DNA of 13,824 nt. Origin: Bacteroidales bacterium. Lineage in GTDB: Bacteria; Bacteroidota; Bacteroidia; Bacteroidales; UBA932. Made by a program: the position numbers and the translations under genes. Below the pieces are notes generated by a model that was not told the DNA's origin, searched no databases, and saw nothing but the letters and a program-made list of their open reading frames with translations. The stretch's first letter is position 1, and each line of letters starts with the position of its first letter. Positions 6,741-13,180 of the stretch are shown here, piece after piece. The stretch spans positions 1 through 13,824 of the forward strand of contig JAFZLP010000039.1 of NCBI GenBank assembly GCA_017551405.1. The letters run 5' to 3'.

Positions 6741-7673
6741 ATGACACAGGACAGGAAAAATTTCGGAGCGGCGCTGGCAGAGGCCCTGGCGGCACCGTTC
6801 GCCGCCCTTCCGCTGTCTTTCCACCTGGGTTTCGCGAACTTCCTTGCATGGCTGCTGCGCGATGTTTTCCGTTACCGGAGAGATGTTGTCGTCACCAATC
6901 TTTCCCGGAGTTTTCCCGAAATGAAATACGCCGAACTGCGGCAGACCACGAAGCTTTTCTACCGCCATCTGGCGGACATCTTCGCCGAAGCTTTCTGGTT
7001 CGGAGGCAGGCATGGCGAACGGGGGCGCCGCAAGCTGAACGAGTCCCGAATCGTGGACGTGGTCAACCCGCAGACGTTCAACGAAGTATATGACGACAGC
7101 ACCAACATGATGGTGCTTTCCAGCCATGCCGGAAACTGGGAACTGCTGGGCGGCTGGTTCTGCTACAACCATAACGCCGATGTCCCGTTCCGCTCGGGAT
7201 ATCCCGAAATAGGGGTGGTCTACCTGAAGCTCAAGAGCCGTGTCTGGGACCGTGTCATGGCGGACAACCGCTGCGCCATGCTGGGCGATACCGGCTTCGA
7301 CGGCTACGTGGAGGCGCGCAGCATCTTCCGTTTCGCCCTCTCCCACAAAGAGGAAAAGTTCATCTACATCTTTCCCACCGACCAGTTCCCCTACAAGATA
7401 GCGTCCAGGCACGAGATTGGCAGTTTCCTGGGGCAGCCTACGCAGGTCATGACCGGAGGCGCCTCGCTCGCCTGCAAACTCGGCATGAGCGTCTCCTACC
7501 TTCGCTGGAAAAGCGTGGGGCGGGGCCGTTACGAAGTGGAATTCGTGCCCATCTGCCGGGACGCATCAAAGGAAACGCCTGAAGGCATAATGGAAAAGTA
7601 TTGCTCCCTGCTGGAGAAAGACATAAAGGAACAGCCCTGGAACTATCTCTGGACCCATCGCAGGTGGAAATAA
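6741..7673 (+). CDS. LpxL/HtrB-like lysophospholipid (lipid A) acyltransferase
   Basis: This 310-aa membrane-associated acyltransferase of the LpxL/HtrB/MsbB superfamily would transfer an acyl chain to lipid A or a related lipid at the inner face of the cytoplasmic membrane. The catalytic HX4(D/E) motif is visible as SSHAGNWE, with His129 and Glu134. The upstream YRRDVVVTNLSRSFPEM segment (45-61) is typical of the family, and an N-terminal hydrophobic stretch (about 14-40) is the membrane anchor. The frame stays open back to a TTG at 6681, but that extension overlaps the promoter element, so the ATG at 6741 is chosen. It is followed after 13 nt by the DUF4831 gene. The exact acceptor and chain are not decidable from the sequence. 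Confidence 0.88.
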   Translation: MTQDRKNFGAALAEALAAPFAALPLSFHLGFANFLAWLLRDVFRYRRDVVVTNLSRSFPEMKYAELRQTTKLFYRHLADIFAEAFWFGGRHGERGRRKLNESRIVDVVNPQTFNEVYDDSTNMMVLSSHAGNWELLGGWFCYNHNADVPFRSGYPEIGVVYLKLKSRVWDRVMADNRCAMLGDTGFDGYVEARSIFRFALSHKEEKFIYIFPTDQFPYKIASRHEIGSFLGQPTQVMTGGASLACKLGMSVSYLRWKSVGRGRYEVEFVPICRDASKETPEGIMEKYCSLLEKDIKEQPWNYLWTHRRWK

Positions 7674-7686
7674 AAGATTAATTGCA

Positions 7687-8679
7687 ATGAAAAAGACATT
7701 TCTCGCACTTATCCTCGCACTTGCCGGAATACCGGCCGCCATGGCGCAGAGTACCGTGAGCTACGCCCTCCCGCAGACGACCCTGGAATTCACCGTGGAG
7801 GCCGTCAAGGAAACCTTCCATGCCGGTCCGTATGCCCGTTTTGCGGGAAAATATCTGGGTGTCGACGCCCGTCTTGGCGAAGGTACCTCCTACACGATAT
7901 CTTCGATCAGGGTGCGCACACTCGTCGAGGCCGATCCCGACACCCGTTATACGGTTGCGCTCAACTCCCACTCGTCCCAGCTCTTCCTGCAGCTTACCAA
8001 CGAGGGCCTGGTCGCAGGTCCTGAAGGAGCGTTCAGCGTGGATTCGGGCTGGAAGTATCCGAAGGAGAGCGTAGCCGAGTTCGCCACCAGGGGCCTCCCG
8101 GCCAACCTCACCACCGAAGAGAACACCCTGTACACCCAGGGCCGCGGCTCGGTGATGCAGAGCGCGCTCATCGAGAAATCCGATGAGACGAAGGCCGCGG
8201 AAGTGGCTTCCCGCATTTTTGAGATCCGTGAAAACCGCTACAAGATACTTGTCGGCGACACCGACGCCACCTACAGCGGTGAGGCTATGAAGGCCACAAT
8301 CGACGCGCTCGACAAGATGGAGGCGGACTACCTTACCCTGTTCCTCGGTTACAGCGAGAACAGCATCCAGACCGCCACCTTCGAGGTGGTCCCGTCCCCA
8401 TCGCGCAAGAACCAGCTGTACGTCGCCTTCAGGCTTTCCGACAGCTCCGGGCTCGTGGGGCCGGAAGACATCGACGGCAACCCTGTGTACCTGGAACTCA
8501 CCCCCGAGGTTTCCCAGGCGGCGCCCGAAAAGCTGACCGGGAAGCAGGACGTCATCCGCTACCGTATCCCGGCGGTCTGCAATCTCACCCTCAAAGACAT
8601 GAAGAACACCCTGCTCAGCATGCGGGTCCCCGTATACCAGCTCGGCAGGGAAGCAGAATATCCTACCTTCAAAAAATAA
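7687..8679 (+). CDS. Secreted DUF4831 family protein
   Basis: This 330-aa protein belongs to DUF4831, a Bacteroidetes family of unknown function. A Sec signal peptide is clear: MKK followed by a hydrophobic core and a cleavage site after AMA-Q at about residues 20-21, with no lipobox cysteine, so a soluble periplasmic or outer-membrane-associated protein is expected. The family blocks are YALPQTTLEFTVEAVKETF followed by AGPYARFAGKYLGV in the first 60 residues, and a later YSGEAMKATIDALDKMEADYLTLFLG-type segment (about 198-223). The stop is followed by a 7-nt gap to pepD and the start lies 13 nt after the acyltransferase, so it is cotranscribed with both. The position beside a lipid acyltransferase hints at an envelope role, but this is inference. 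Confidence 0.82.
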   Translation: MKKTFLALILALAGIPAAMAQSTVSYALPQTTLEFTVEAVKETFHAGPYARFAGKYLGVDARLGEGTSYTISSIRVRTLVEADPDTRYTVALNSHSSQLFLQLTNEGLVAGPEGAFSVDSGWKYPKESVAEFATRGLPANLTTEENTLYTQGRGSVMQSALIEKSDETKAAEVASRIFEIRENRYKILVGDTDATYSGEAMKATIDALDKMEADYLTLFLGYSENSIQTATFEVVPSPSRKNQLYVAFRLSDSSGLVGPEDIDGNPVYLELTPEVSQAAPEKLTGKQDVIRYRIPAVCNLTLKDMKNTLLSMRVPVYQLGREAEYPTFKK

Positions 8680-8686
8680 TAACCAC

Positions 8687-10147
8687 ATGAGTACAATCAA
8701 AGACCTCTCTCCAAAGAACGTTTGGAACAATTTCTACCTGCTTACGCAGCAGCCCCGTCCCTCGAAGCACGAAGAAAAAGTACGCGAATTCCTGCTCGCA
8801 TGGGGCAAGGAAAAGGGCGTGGACGTCAAGGCCGACGAAACCGGCAACATTATCATGAAGGCGCCCGCCACCCCGGGCTATGAGAAAAAGCGCGGAGTCA
8901 TCCTGCAGGCCCATATGGACATGGTGCCCCAGAAGACTGCCGATACCGACCACGATTTCGTTAAAGACCCCATACAGACCCAGATCATAGGCGACTGGGT
9001 GGGCGCAAAGGGAACCACTCTCGGTGCCGATGACGGCATCGGCGTCGCCCTCGCTATGGCCGTAATGGAAGACAAGAAGCTCCCTCACGGCCCCGTTGAG
9101 GCGCTGATAACCTACGACGAGGAAACCGGTATGACCGGTGCCTCCAAGCTCAGGCCCGGCCTTTTCAAGGGTGACATCCTCCTGAATCTCGACTCCGAGG
9201 AAGAAGGCGAACTCTGCATCGGCTGCGCCGGCGGTCTCGACGGCATCGCCGACTTCCCGTTCAAGAAAGTCGCGACTCCCGCAGGCCACGCTGCCTTCCA
9301 CATCGAGGTCAAGGGCCTACAGGGCGGCCATTCCGGCATGGACATCAGCCTCTACAGGGCAAACGCCTGCAAGATAATCGCCCGCGTGCTGCTTCCCCTC
9401 ATCACGAAGTACGACGCCAAACTGGCGTACATCAAGGCCGGCAGTCTCCGCAATGCCATTCCGTTCGAGGGCGGAGCGGACATCGTCCTTCCTGCAGACA
9501 AGGTGGTCGCCGCAAGGCAGAAGGTCGCCAGGATATTCGCCGAGGTCAGGGCTGAATTCCACGACACCGATCCGAACGCCGAATTCCATATGAACAAGCT
9601 CGACAAGGTTCCCGCGAAGTATATCCAGGAAGATGTCGTCCTCAGGGCCGTCAAGGCCATACTCGCATGTCCCGCCGGCGTGATCCGCATGAGCAGCGCC
9701 TTCAAGGGGCTCCCCGAAACTTCCACCAACCTGGCCATGATCCGCTGCGAGAGGGGCCATCTCAAGGTCTACTCCCTCATGCGCAGTGCGGTTAACACCG
9801 CCAAGGCCGAACTGGCCCAGGAAATGCGCTGCGTCTTCGAGCTCGCAGGTGCGAAATTCACCACCACCGGCGGTTACAGCGGATGGACTCCCAAGCCCGA
9901 CACTCCCGTCTACAAGGTGGTCTGCGATGTCTGGCAGAAGGTTTCCGGCAAGAAGATGAAGGTCGGCGCCACCCACGGCGGCCTCGAATGCGCCCTTCTC
10001 GGAGCCAAGTATCCCAAGTGGGAGATGGCTTCAATAGGCCCCACCATCGTGCATCCGCACTCTCCCGACGAGAGGGTGAAGATCGACACCGTCGGCAACG
10101 CCTGGGAATTCCTGAAGGAGCTCCTCAAGGCCATTCCCGAGAAGTAG
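8687..10147 (+). CDS. pepD: Aminoacyl-histidine dipeptidase (peptidase D, M20C)
   Basis: This 486-aa cytosolic zinc dipeptidase of the M20C family (PepD, cytosol non-specific dipeptidase) cleaves Xaa-His and other dipeptides. Residues aligning with the di-zinc site and catalytic pair of E. coli PepD are present: HMD (His76, catalytic Asp78), LGADDGIG (Asp115), DEETG (catalytic Glu145, ligand Glu146), NLDSEEEG (Asp169) and PHSPDERV (His458) near the C terminus. The length matches the family (about 485 aa). It is the last gene of the + strand operon and is followed by a stem-loop terminator 28 nt after the stop. It complements the POT importer on the divergent operon by breaking down imported dipeptides. 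Confidence 0.96.
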   Translation: MSTIKDLSPKNVWNNFYLLTQQPRPSKHEEKVREFLLAWGKEKGVDVKADETGNIIMKAPATPGYEKKRGVILQAHMDMVPQKTADTDHDFVKDPIQTQIIGDWVGAKGTTLGADDGIGVALAMAVMEDKKLPHGPVEALITYDEETGMTGASKLRPGLFKGDILLNLDSEEEGELCIGCAGGLDGIADFPFKKVATPAGHAAFHIEVKGLQGGHSGMDISLYRANACKIIARVLLPLITKYDAKLAYIKAGSLRNAIPFEGGADIVLPADKVVAARQKVARIFAEVRAEFHDTDPNAEFHMNKLDKVPAKYIQEDVVLRAVKAILACPAGVIRMSSAFKGLPETSTNLAMIRCERGHLKVYSLMRSAVNTAKAELAQEMRCVFELAGAKFTTTGGYSGWTPKPDTPVYKVVCDVWQKVSGKKMKVGATHGGLECALLGAKYPKWEMASIGPTIVHPHSPDERVKIDTVGNAWEFLKELLKAIPEK

Positions 10148-10175
10148 CGCTCGCTCGCTGACTGCTATATTACGC

Positions 10176-10203
10176 AAAGGGCCGGCTTTCCGCCGACCCT
10201 TTT
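10176..10203. terminator. Stem-loop terminator, likely bidirectional
   Basis: AAAGGGCCGGC (10176-10186) pairs with GCCGACCCTTT (10193-10203) around a TTTCC-type loop, with a single C/A mismatch. The T-run at the 3' end reads TTTT from one side and TTT from the other, so it could end transcription of the pepD operon on the + strand and serve the convergent GH36 transcript on the minus strand. Confidence 0.75.
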
Positions 10204-10402
10204 GCTTGCTTCCGGCATCGGCAGCTCGCCTCCGGAAGTTTCCGTTCGCTTCGCTCACTCCATCCCTCCCAACGTCTTCAGCGTCATCGCTGCGCGATAA
10301 CTTGCAGCTGTCGGGCCCCTCCCTCTGACGTGTCCGAGGGTGGACACGCCTTCCGTGAGGCGACTGCCGCCTGCCGTCTGCGCTCGGCGGCGGACAGCGG
10401 AG
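10204..10402. repeat. Intergenic repeat region related to the 117-bp element
   Basis: This non-coding stretch between pepD and the GH36 gene has no believable gene and is packed with inverted repeats: CTTCCGG/CCGGAAG (10209-10215, 10232-10238), ATCGC/GCGAT (10286-10298), CGTGTCC/GGACACG with a GAGGGT loop (10329-10348) and GCCGCC/GGCGGC (10366-10391). It shares with the element in the TIGR02757 gene the core TCGCTTCGCTC (10246-10256), then ACyCCAyCCCT-like sequence, then CCCTCT and a hairpin with the loop GAGGGT, all in the same order and orientation. This suggests a dispersed repeat family. An ncRNA role is possible but unsupported. Confidence 0.6.
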
Positions 10403-10445
10403 CGGAAATTGGTTTTTCGGCAAGCCTGCCGAAAAATAATTTCCG
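10403..10445. repeat. Long hairpin downstream of the GH36 gene
   Basis: TTTTTCGGCA (10413-10422) pairs perfectly with TGCCGAAAAA (10427-10436) around AGCC, and the outer CGGAAATT (10403-10410) pairs with AATTTCCG (10438-10445) across a small internal loop. It lies 33-75 nt past the GH36 stop on the minus strand. The stem runs T-rich to A-rich, so there is no U-tract after it in either direction; it may stabilise the mRNA end or be part of the repeat rather than an ordinary intrinsic terminator. Confidence 0.55.
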
Positions 10446-10477
10446 GCCGCCCGTCTGGAAGACTCCGCCGCCTTAAA

Positions 10478-12667
10478 TTACTCTGCAGTCAGATAGAGCA
10501 CGTGCGAAGCGTAGTCGCGGTGAGGGCCGGGAGAGGTGTTGCCGGACGGGATGTCAAGCCCCTGTTCCATGAGAAAGCGCCCGCTGAACACCTTCCCCTC
10601 GAACGGCAGTGGACTGCCGACGCGGTTGAGCTCGGTGATGCGGTAGTTCTTTTCGGGATCGAGCCCCGCGAAGAGCGACGCCGCTACGGGTTCGCCGTGG
10701 AAATAGACCGTCCTGTACCAGAAGAACACCGCCTTGTCCTTGAGCGGAGTGGCGTAGAGCTTGGTGCAGAGCCCCTTGCCGTCATAGGGCGAGACAATAC
10801 GGTAGAGGTCGCCGAGCTGGACAATCTCGCGGATGGTCTTGTAATCGGCAATGGCGCTTTTGCAGAGGGCCTTTTCCCCGGCGCTCATGGCCGAAGGCTG
10901 GAGCTCGAGCCCCAGGCGGGCGCTCATCGCCACGTCGATGCGGAATTTCAGCGGAATCTCCCTGCCTGTGGTATGATTGGGAGACGCGCCGATATGGGCG
11001 GCCATCGCCTCTGCGGGGAAGAAGTATGAGGTGTTCCACTGGATGAACACCCTCTGGAGGGCGTCGGTGTTGTCGGAAGTCCAGAACTCGTCGAACCAGG
11101 GGAGGAAGCCCCAGTTGACCCTGCCGCCGCCGCTTGCGCAGGCCTGCACCGCGACGTCGGGATACTTTGCCCGGATACGGTCGAGCACCTTAGCCAGGCC
11201 GCGGTGGTATTCGATGTACAGATGCTCCTGATTGGACAGGTACTGCGAGCCCTGCGAGGGGATGTCCATGTTGGCGTCCCACTTGATGTAGGCTATCTGC
11301 GGCCACGCGGTCATGATGCCGTCGAACACGCTGAAGACATATTCCTGGACGGCCGGATTGCTGAGGTCGAGGACCAGCTGGGTTTCACCGCGGCCCTGCA
11401 CCAGATCGCGCTTAGGAGCGTTTATCACCCAGTCGGGATGGGCCTCGTAGAGTTCGCTGAGCCTGTTGGTCATTTCGGGCTCAATCCAGATACCGAACTT
11501 GATGCCGTCCTTCGCGGCCTCGGCCACCAGGTCTTCCACTCCGCGGGGGAGCTTGCGCCTGTCCACCACCCAGTCGCCGAGCGAGGTGTGGTCGTTGTCG
11601 CGCGGATATTTGTCGCCGAACCAGCCGTCGTCCATCACGAAGAGCTCTCCGCCCATGTCGGCGATGTCGCGCATCATCTGGTGCATTCCGGCTTCGTTGA
11701 TGTCGAAATATACGCCCTCCCAGCTGTTGAGGAGTATGTCGTTCACCTGGCCTCCATGCGCGAGTCTGTACTTGCGGCCCCACTTGTGGAAATTGCGGCT
11801 TACCCCGCCGAGCCCTTCGGTGGAGAAGCTGTAAGCCAGTTCGGGAGTAACGAAGGTCTCGCCGGCGGCGAGGGTGTAGTTGGAGTTGGAGGGATCGATG
11901 CCGGCGAAAAAGCGGTGGATGCTGCTGTAACGGGTGTCGCCGGTTTCGAAGCGAAGCTCGTAATTGCCTGAATAGCAGAGAGCTGCGCCTATTACCCTGC
12001 CCGTAAGCTCCTGCGGCTTGCCATCAAGGGAGATCATTACCTCGGCATGCGAGGTCTGGGTGTTGCGGACCCCGTCCTTGTTATAGATGGAACGCACTCC
12101 CGGCCCGAGCGGCTGGCAGTTGACGGTCATCTCGCCGGCCCAGCTGCCGCCGAAGCTCGTAACCCAAACGTCTCCCTGCCGGATGGGGAGGCAGCCCGAG
12201 TCGAAGCGGGTGAGGACTATGCTCTTTTTCTTTCCGCTGTTGCGTATCTCGGTCCAGGTGCTGATGACGTCCTGGTCTTCATAACTCTTGAAAACCAGCG
12301 TGACATCGAGCGGATAAACCGGATCCTTGCAGGCTATGCGGACTGTCTTGCCGCCTTCCCAGCTGTCCGTGACGACCTCGTTTACACGCTGGTCCGTGGA
12401 GAGATTGCCGTCGGGCATGCGCACGCTGAGCGCCTCGAGCGAGGTGGAGGCGTCGTTGTGGACGGGGTAGGCCGCTGACATGCCGAAACCGGCGCCGGAC
12501 AGCGAGGCAAGGTCGGCCCCGGAGAGTTTCGTGCCGTAATAGACCAGCCGGGGAACCTGCCCCTCGGAGGCGTCGACGACCAGGGAAGTGTTCTTGGTGG
12601 AGATGACTGTCTGGGCGGCTGCCATGTTGCAGAGGAGTACCGCCGCGAGGAGTATAGTGCGTTTCAT
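10478..12667 (-). CDS. Secreted GH36 alpha-galactosidase
   Basis: This 729-aa glycoside hydrolase of family 36 would release terminal alpha-linked galactose from melibiose, raffinose-type sugars or galactomannan side chains. A signal peptide (MKRTILLAAVLLCNMAAAQ, cleavage about 19-20, no lipobox) sends it to the periplasm or outside. The N-terminal beta-sandwich (about 21-300) precedes the TIM barrel. The nucleophile is Asp464 in IKWDANMD and the acid/base Asp532 lies in the motif WTSDNTDALQR; DDGW (346-349), GIWIEPEM (392-399) and the CASGGGR block (510-516) are also family signatures. The nucleophile loop has KWDANMD where classical enzymes have KWDMNR. The start is 13 nt after the nrdG stop, so it may be cotranscribed with nrdDG, an unusual neighbour. 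Galactosidase specificity within GH36 is inferred. Confidence 0.9.
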   Translation of the reverse strand: MKRTILLAAVLLCNMAAAQTVISTKNTSLVVDASEGQVPRLVYYGTKLSGADLASLSGAGFGMSAAYPVHNDASTSLEALSVRMPDGNLSTDQRVNEVVTDSWEGGKTVRIACKDPVYPLDVTLVFKSYEDQDVISTWTEIRNSGKKKSIVLTRFDSGCLPIRQGDVWVTSFGGSWAGEMTVNCQPLGPGVRSIYNKDGVRNTQTSHAEVMISLDGKPQELTGRVIGAALCYSGNYELRFETGDTRYSSIHRFFAGIDPSNSNYTLAAGETFVTPELAYSFSTEGLGGVSRNFHKWGRKYRLAHGGQVNDILLNSWEGVYFDINEAGMHQMMRDIADMGGELFVMDDGWFGDKYPRDNDHTSLGDWVVDRRKLPRGVEDLVAEAAKDGIKFGIWIEPEMTNRLSELYEAHPDWVINAPKRDLVQGRGETQLVLDLSNPAVQEYVFSVFDGIMTAWPQIAYIKWDANMDIPSQGSQYLSNQEHLYIEYHRGLAKVLDRIRAKYPDVAVQACASGGGRVNWGFLPWFDEFWTSDNTDALQRVFIQWNTSYFFPAEAMAAHIGASPNHTTGREIPLKFRIDVAMSARLGLELQPSAMSAGEKALCKSAIADYKTIREIVQLGDLYRIVSPYDGKGLCTKLYATPLKDKAVFFWYRTVYFHGEPVAASLFAGLDPEKNYRITELNRVGSPLPFEGKVFSGRFLMEQGLDIPSGNTSPGPHRDYASHVLYLTAE

Positions 12668-12680
12668 ATAATGAGTTGTT

Positions 12681-13178
12681 TCAGTGTACGTTGGGATCGA
12701 TGCCCCTGTGCCAGAAGCGTTCCGTGATGTCCACCGCGGAAGCTTTTCCTTCGCCCCGCGTGAGCCTGTACATCCGCTGGTTGGTGGTGGGGGAGTTGAG
12801 CGGCCCGTAGGAGCGGCGGTAAGGGCCCGTCTTCACATAGTCGAAGCAGTCCCATACGCGCTCGTCGATTTCGATAAGGCCGGAATAGAGCGCCGTCTCG
12901 ATCTTCGGGTACTTTTCGTTCAGATGCCTTACCAGGGAGAGCAGGGCGTCGACATCGGCTCCTTCTCCCAGGAACAGGAAACAGTTCACGCCGAAGTTGT
13001 CCTCGATCATGGCATCCATCTTCGCAGGGGTGAGTTCTTCGCCGAAATCACCCCTCAGCCATGGAGAATGGCATCCTTCACAGTGACCCTGGCAATTGGT
13101 TATGTCAATTGCCAGGGTCACGCGGTCGGGAACTTCTTCGAGTACGACGGAAACTGTTTCGGGAAGGAATTTGATCAC
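12681..13178 (-). CDS. nrdG: Anaerobic ribonucleotide reductase activase (radical SAM)
   Basis: This 165-aa NrdG is the radical-SAM activating enzyme that installs the glycyl radical on NrdD using S-adenosylmethionine and a [4Fe-4S] cluster. The cluster motif CX3CX2C is seen as CQGHCEGC (Cys29, Cys33, Cys36), followed by HSPWL. The KTGPYRRSYGPLNSPTTNQR segment near 120-140 is also typical of NrdG in Bacteroidetes. I chose the GTG at 13178: it begins the MIKFLPETV start, sits 2 nt after the nrdD stop and has GGAGG seven nt upstream. The frame is open further up to 13331, but that part overlaps nrdD and is the antiparallel-free shadow of its C terminus in another frame. A perfect inverted repeat lies over codons 19-32. 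Confidence 0.9.
   Translation of the reverse strand: MIKFLPETVSVVLEEVPDRVTLAIDITNCQGHCEGCHSPWLRGDFGEELTPAKMDAMIEDNFGVNCFLFLGEGADVDALLSLVRHLNEKYPKIETALYSGLIEIDERVWDCFDYVKTGPYRRSYGPLNSPTTNQRMYRLTRGEGKASAVDITERFWHRGIDPNVH
13083..13121. repeat. Perfect 16-bp inverted repeat inside nrdG
   Basis: GTGACCCTGGCAATTG (13083-13098) and CAATTGCCAGGGTCAC (13106-13121) are exact reverse complements separated by a 7-base loop (GTTATGT). It lies 57 nt into the nrdG reading frame and encodes VTLAIDITNCQGH, including the first cysteine of the radical-SAM motif. In mRNA it would form a very stable hairpin. Confidence 0.9.
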
Positions 13179-13180
13179 CC

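Noticed and set aside
7678..8730. 350-aa minus-strand ORF opposite the DUF4831 gene
   Set aside because: It is antisense to a clear signal-peptide protein and results from GC-biased third positions; there is no recognisable domain.
10031..10423. 130-aa minus-strand ORF running from the intergenic region into pepD
   Set aside because: It crosses the terminator and the repeat region, overlaps the end of pepD and has low-complexity Arg/Gly/Ser content; it is best seen as chance openness.
10148..10477. Possible CRISPR or tRNA content in the repeat-rich intergenic region
   Set aside because: There are no regularly spaced direct repeats with unique spacers, and no cloverleaf or conserved T-loop sequence was seen.
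11204..11971. 255-aa + strand ORF inside the GH36 gene
   Set aside because: It is antisense to conserved catalytic blocks of GH36, with no start signal or homology that I recognise.
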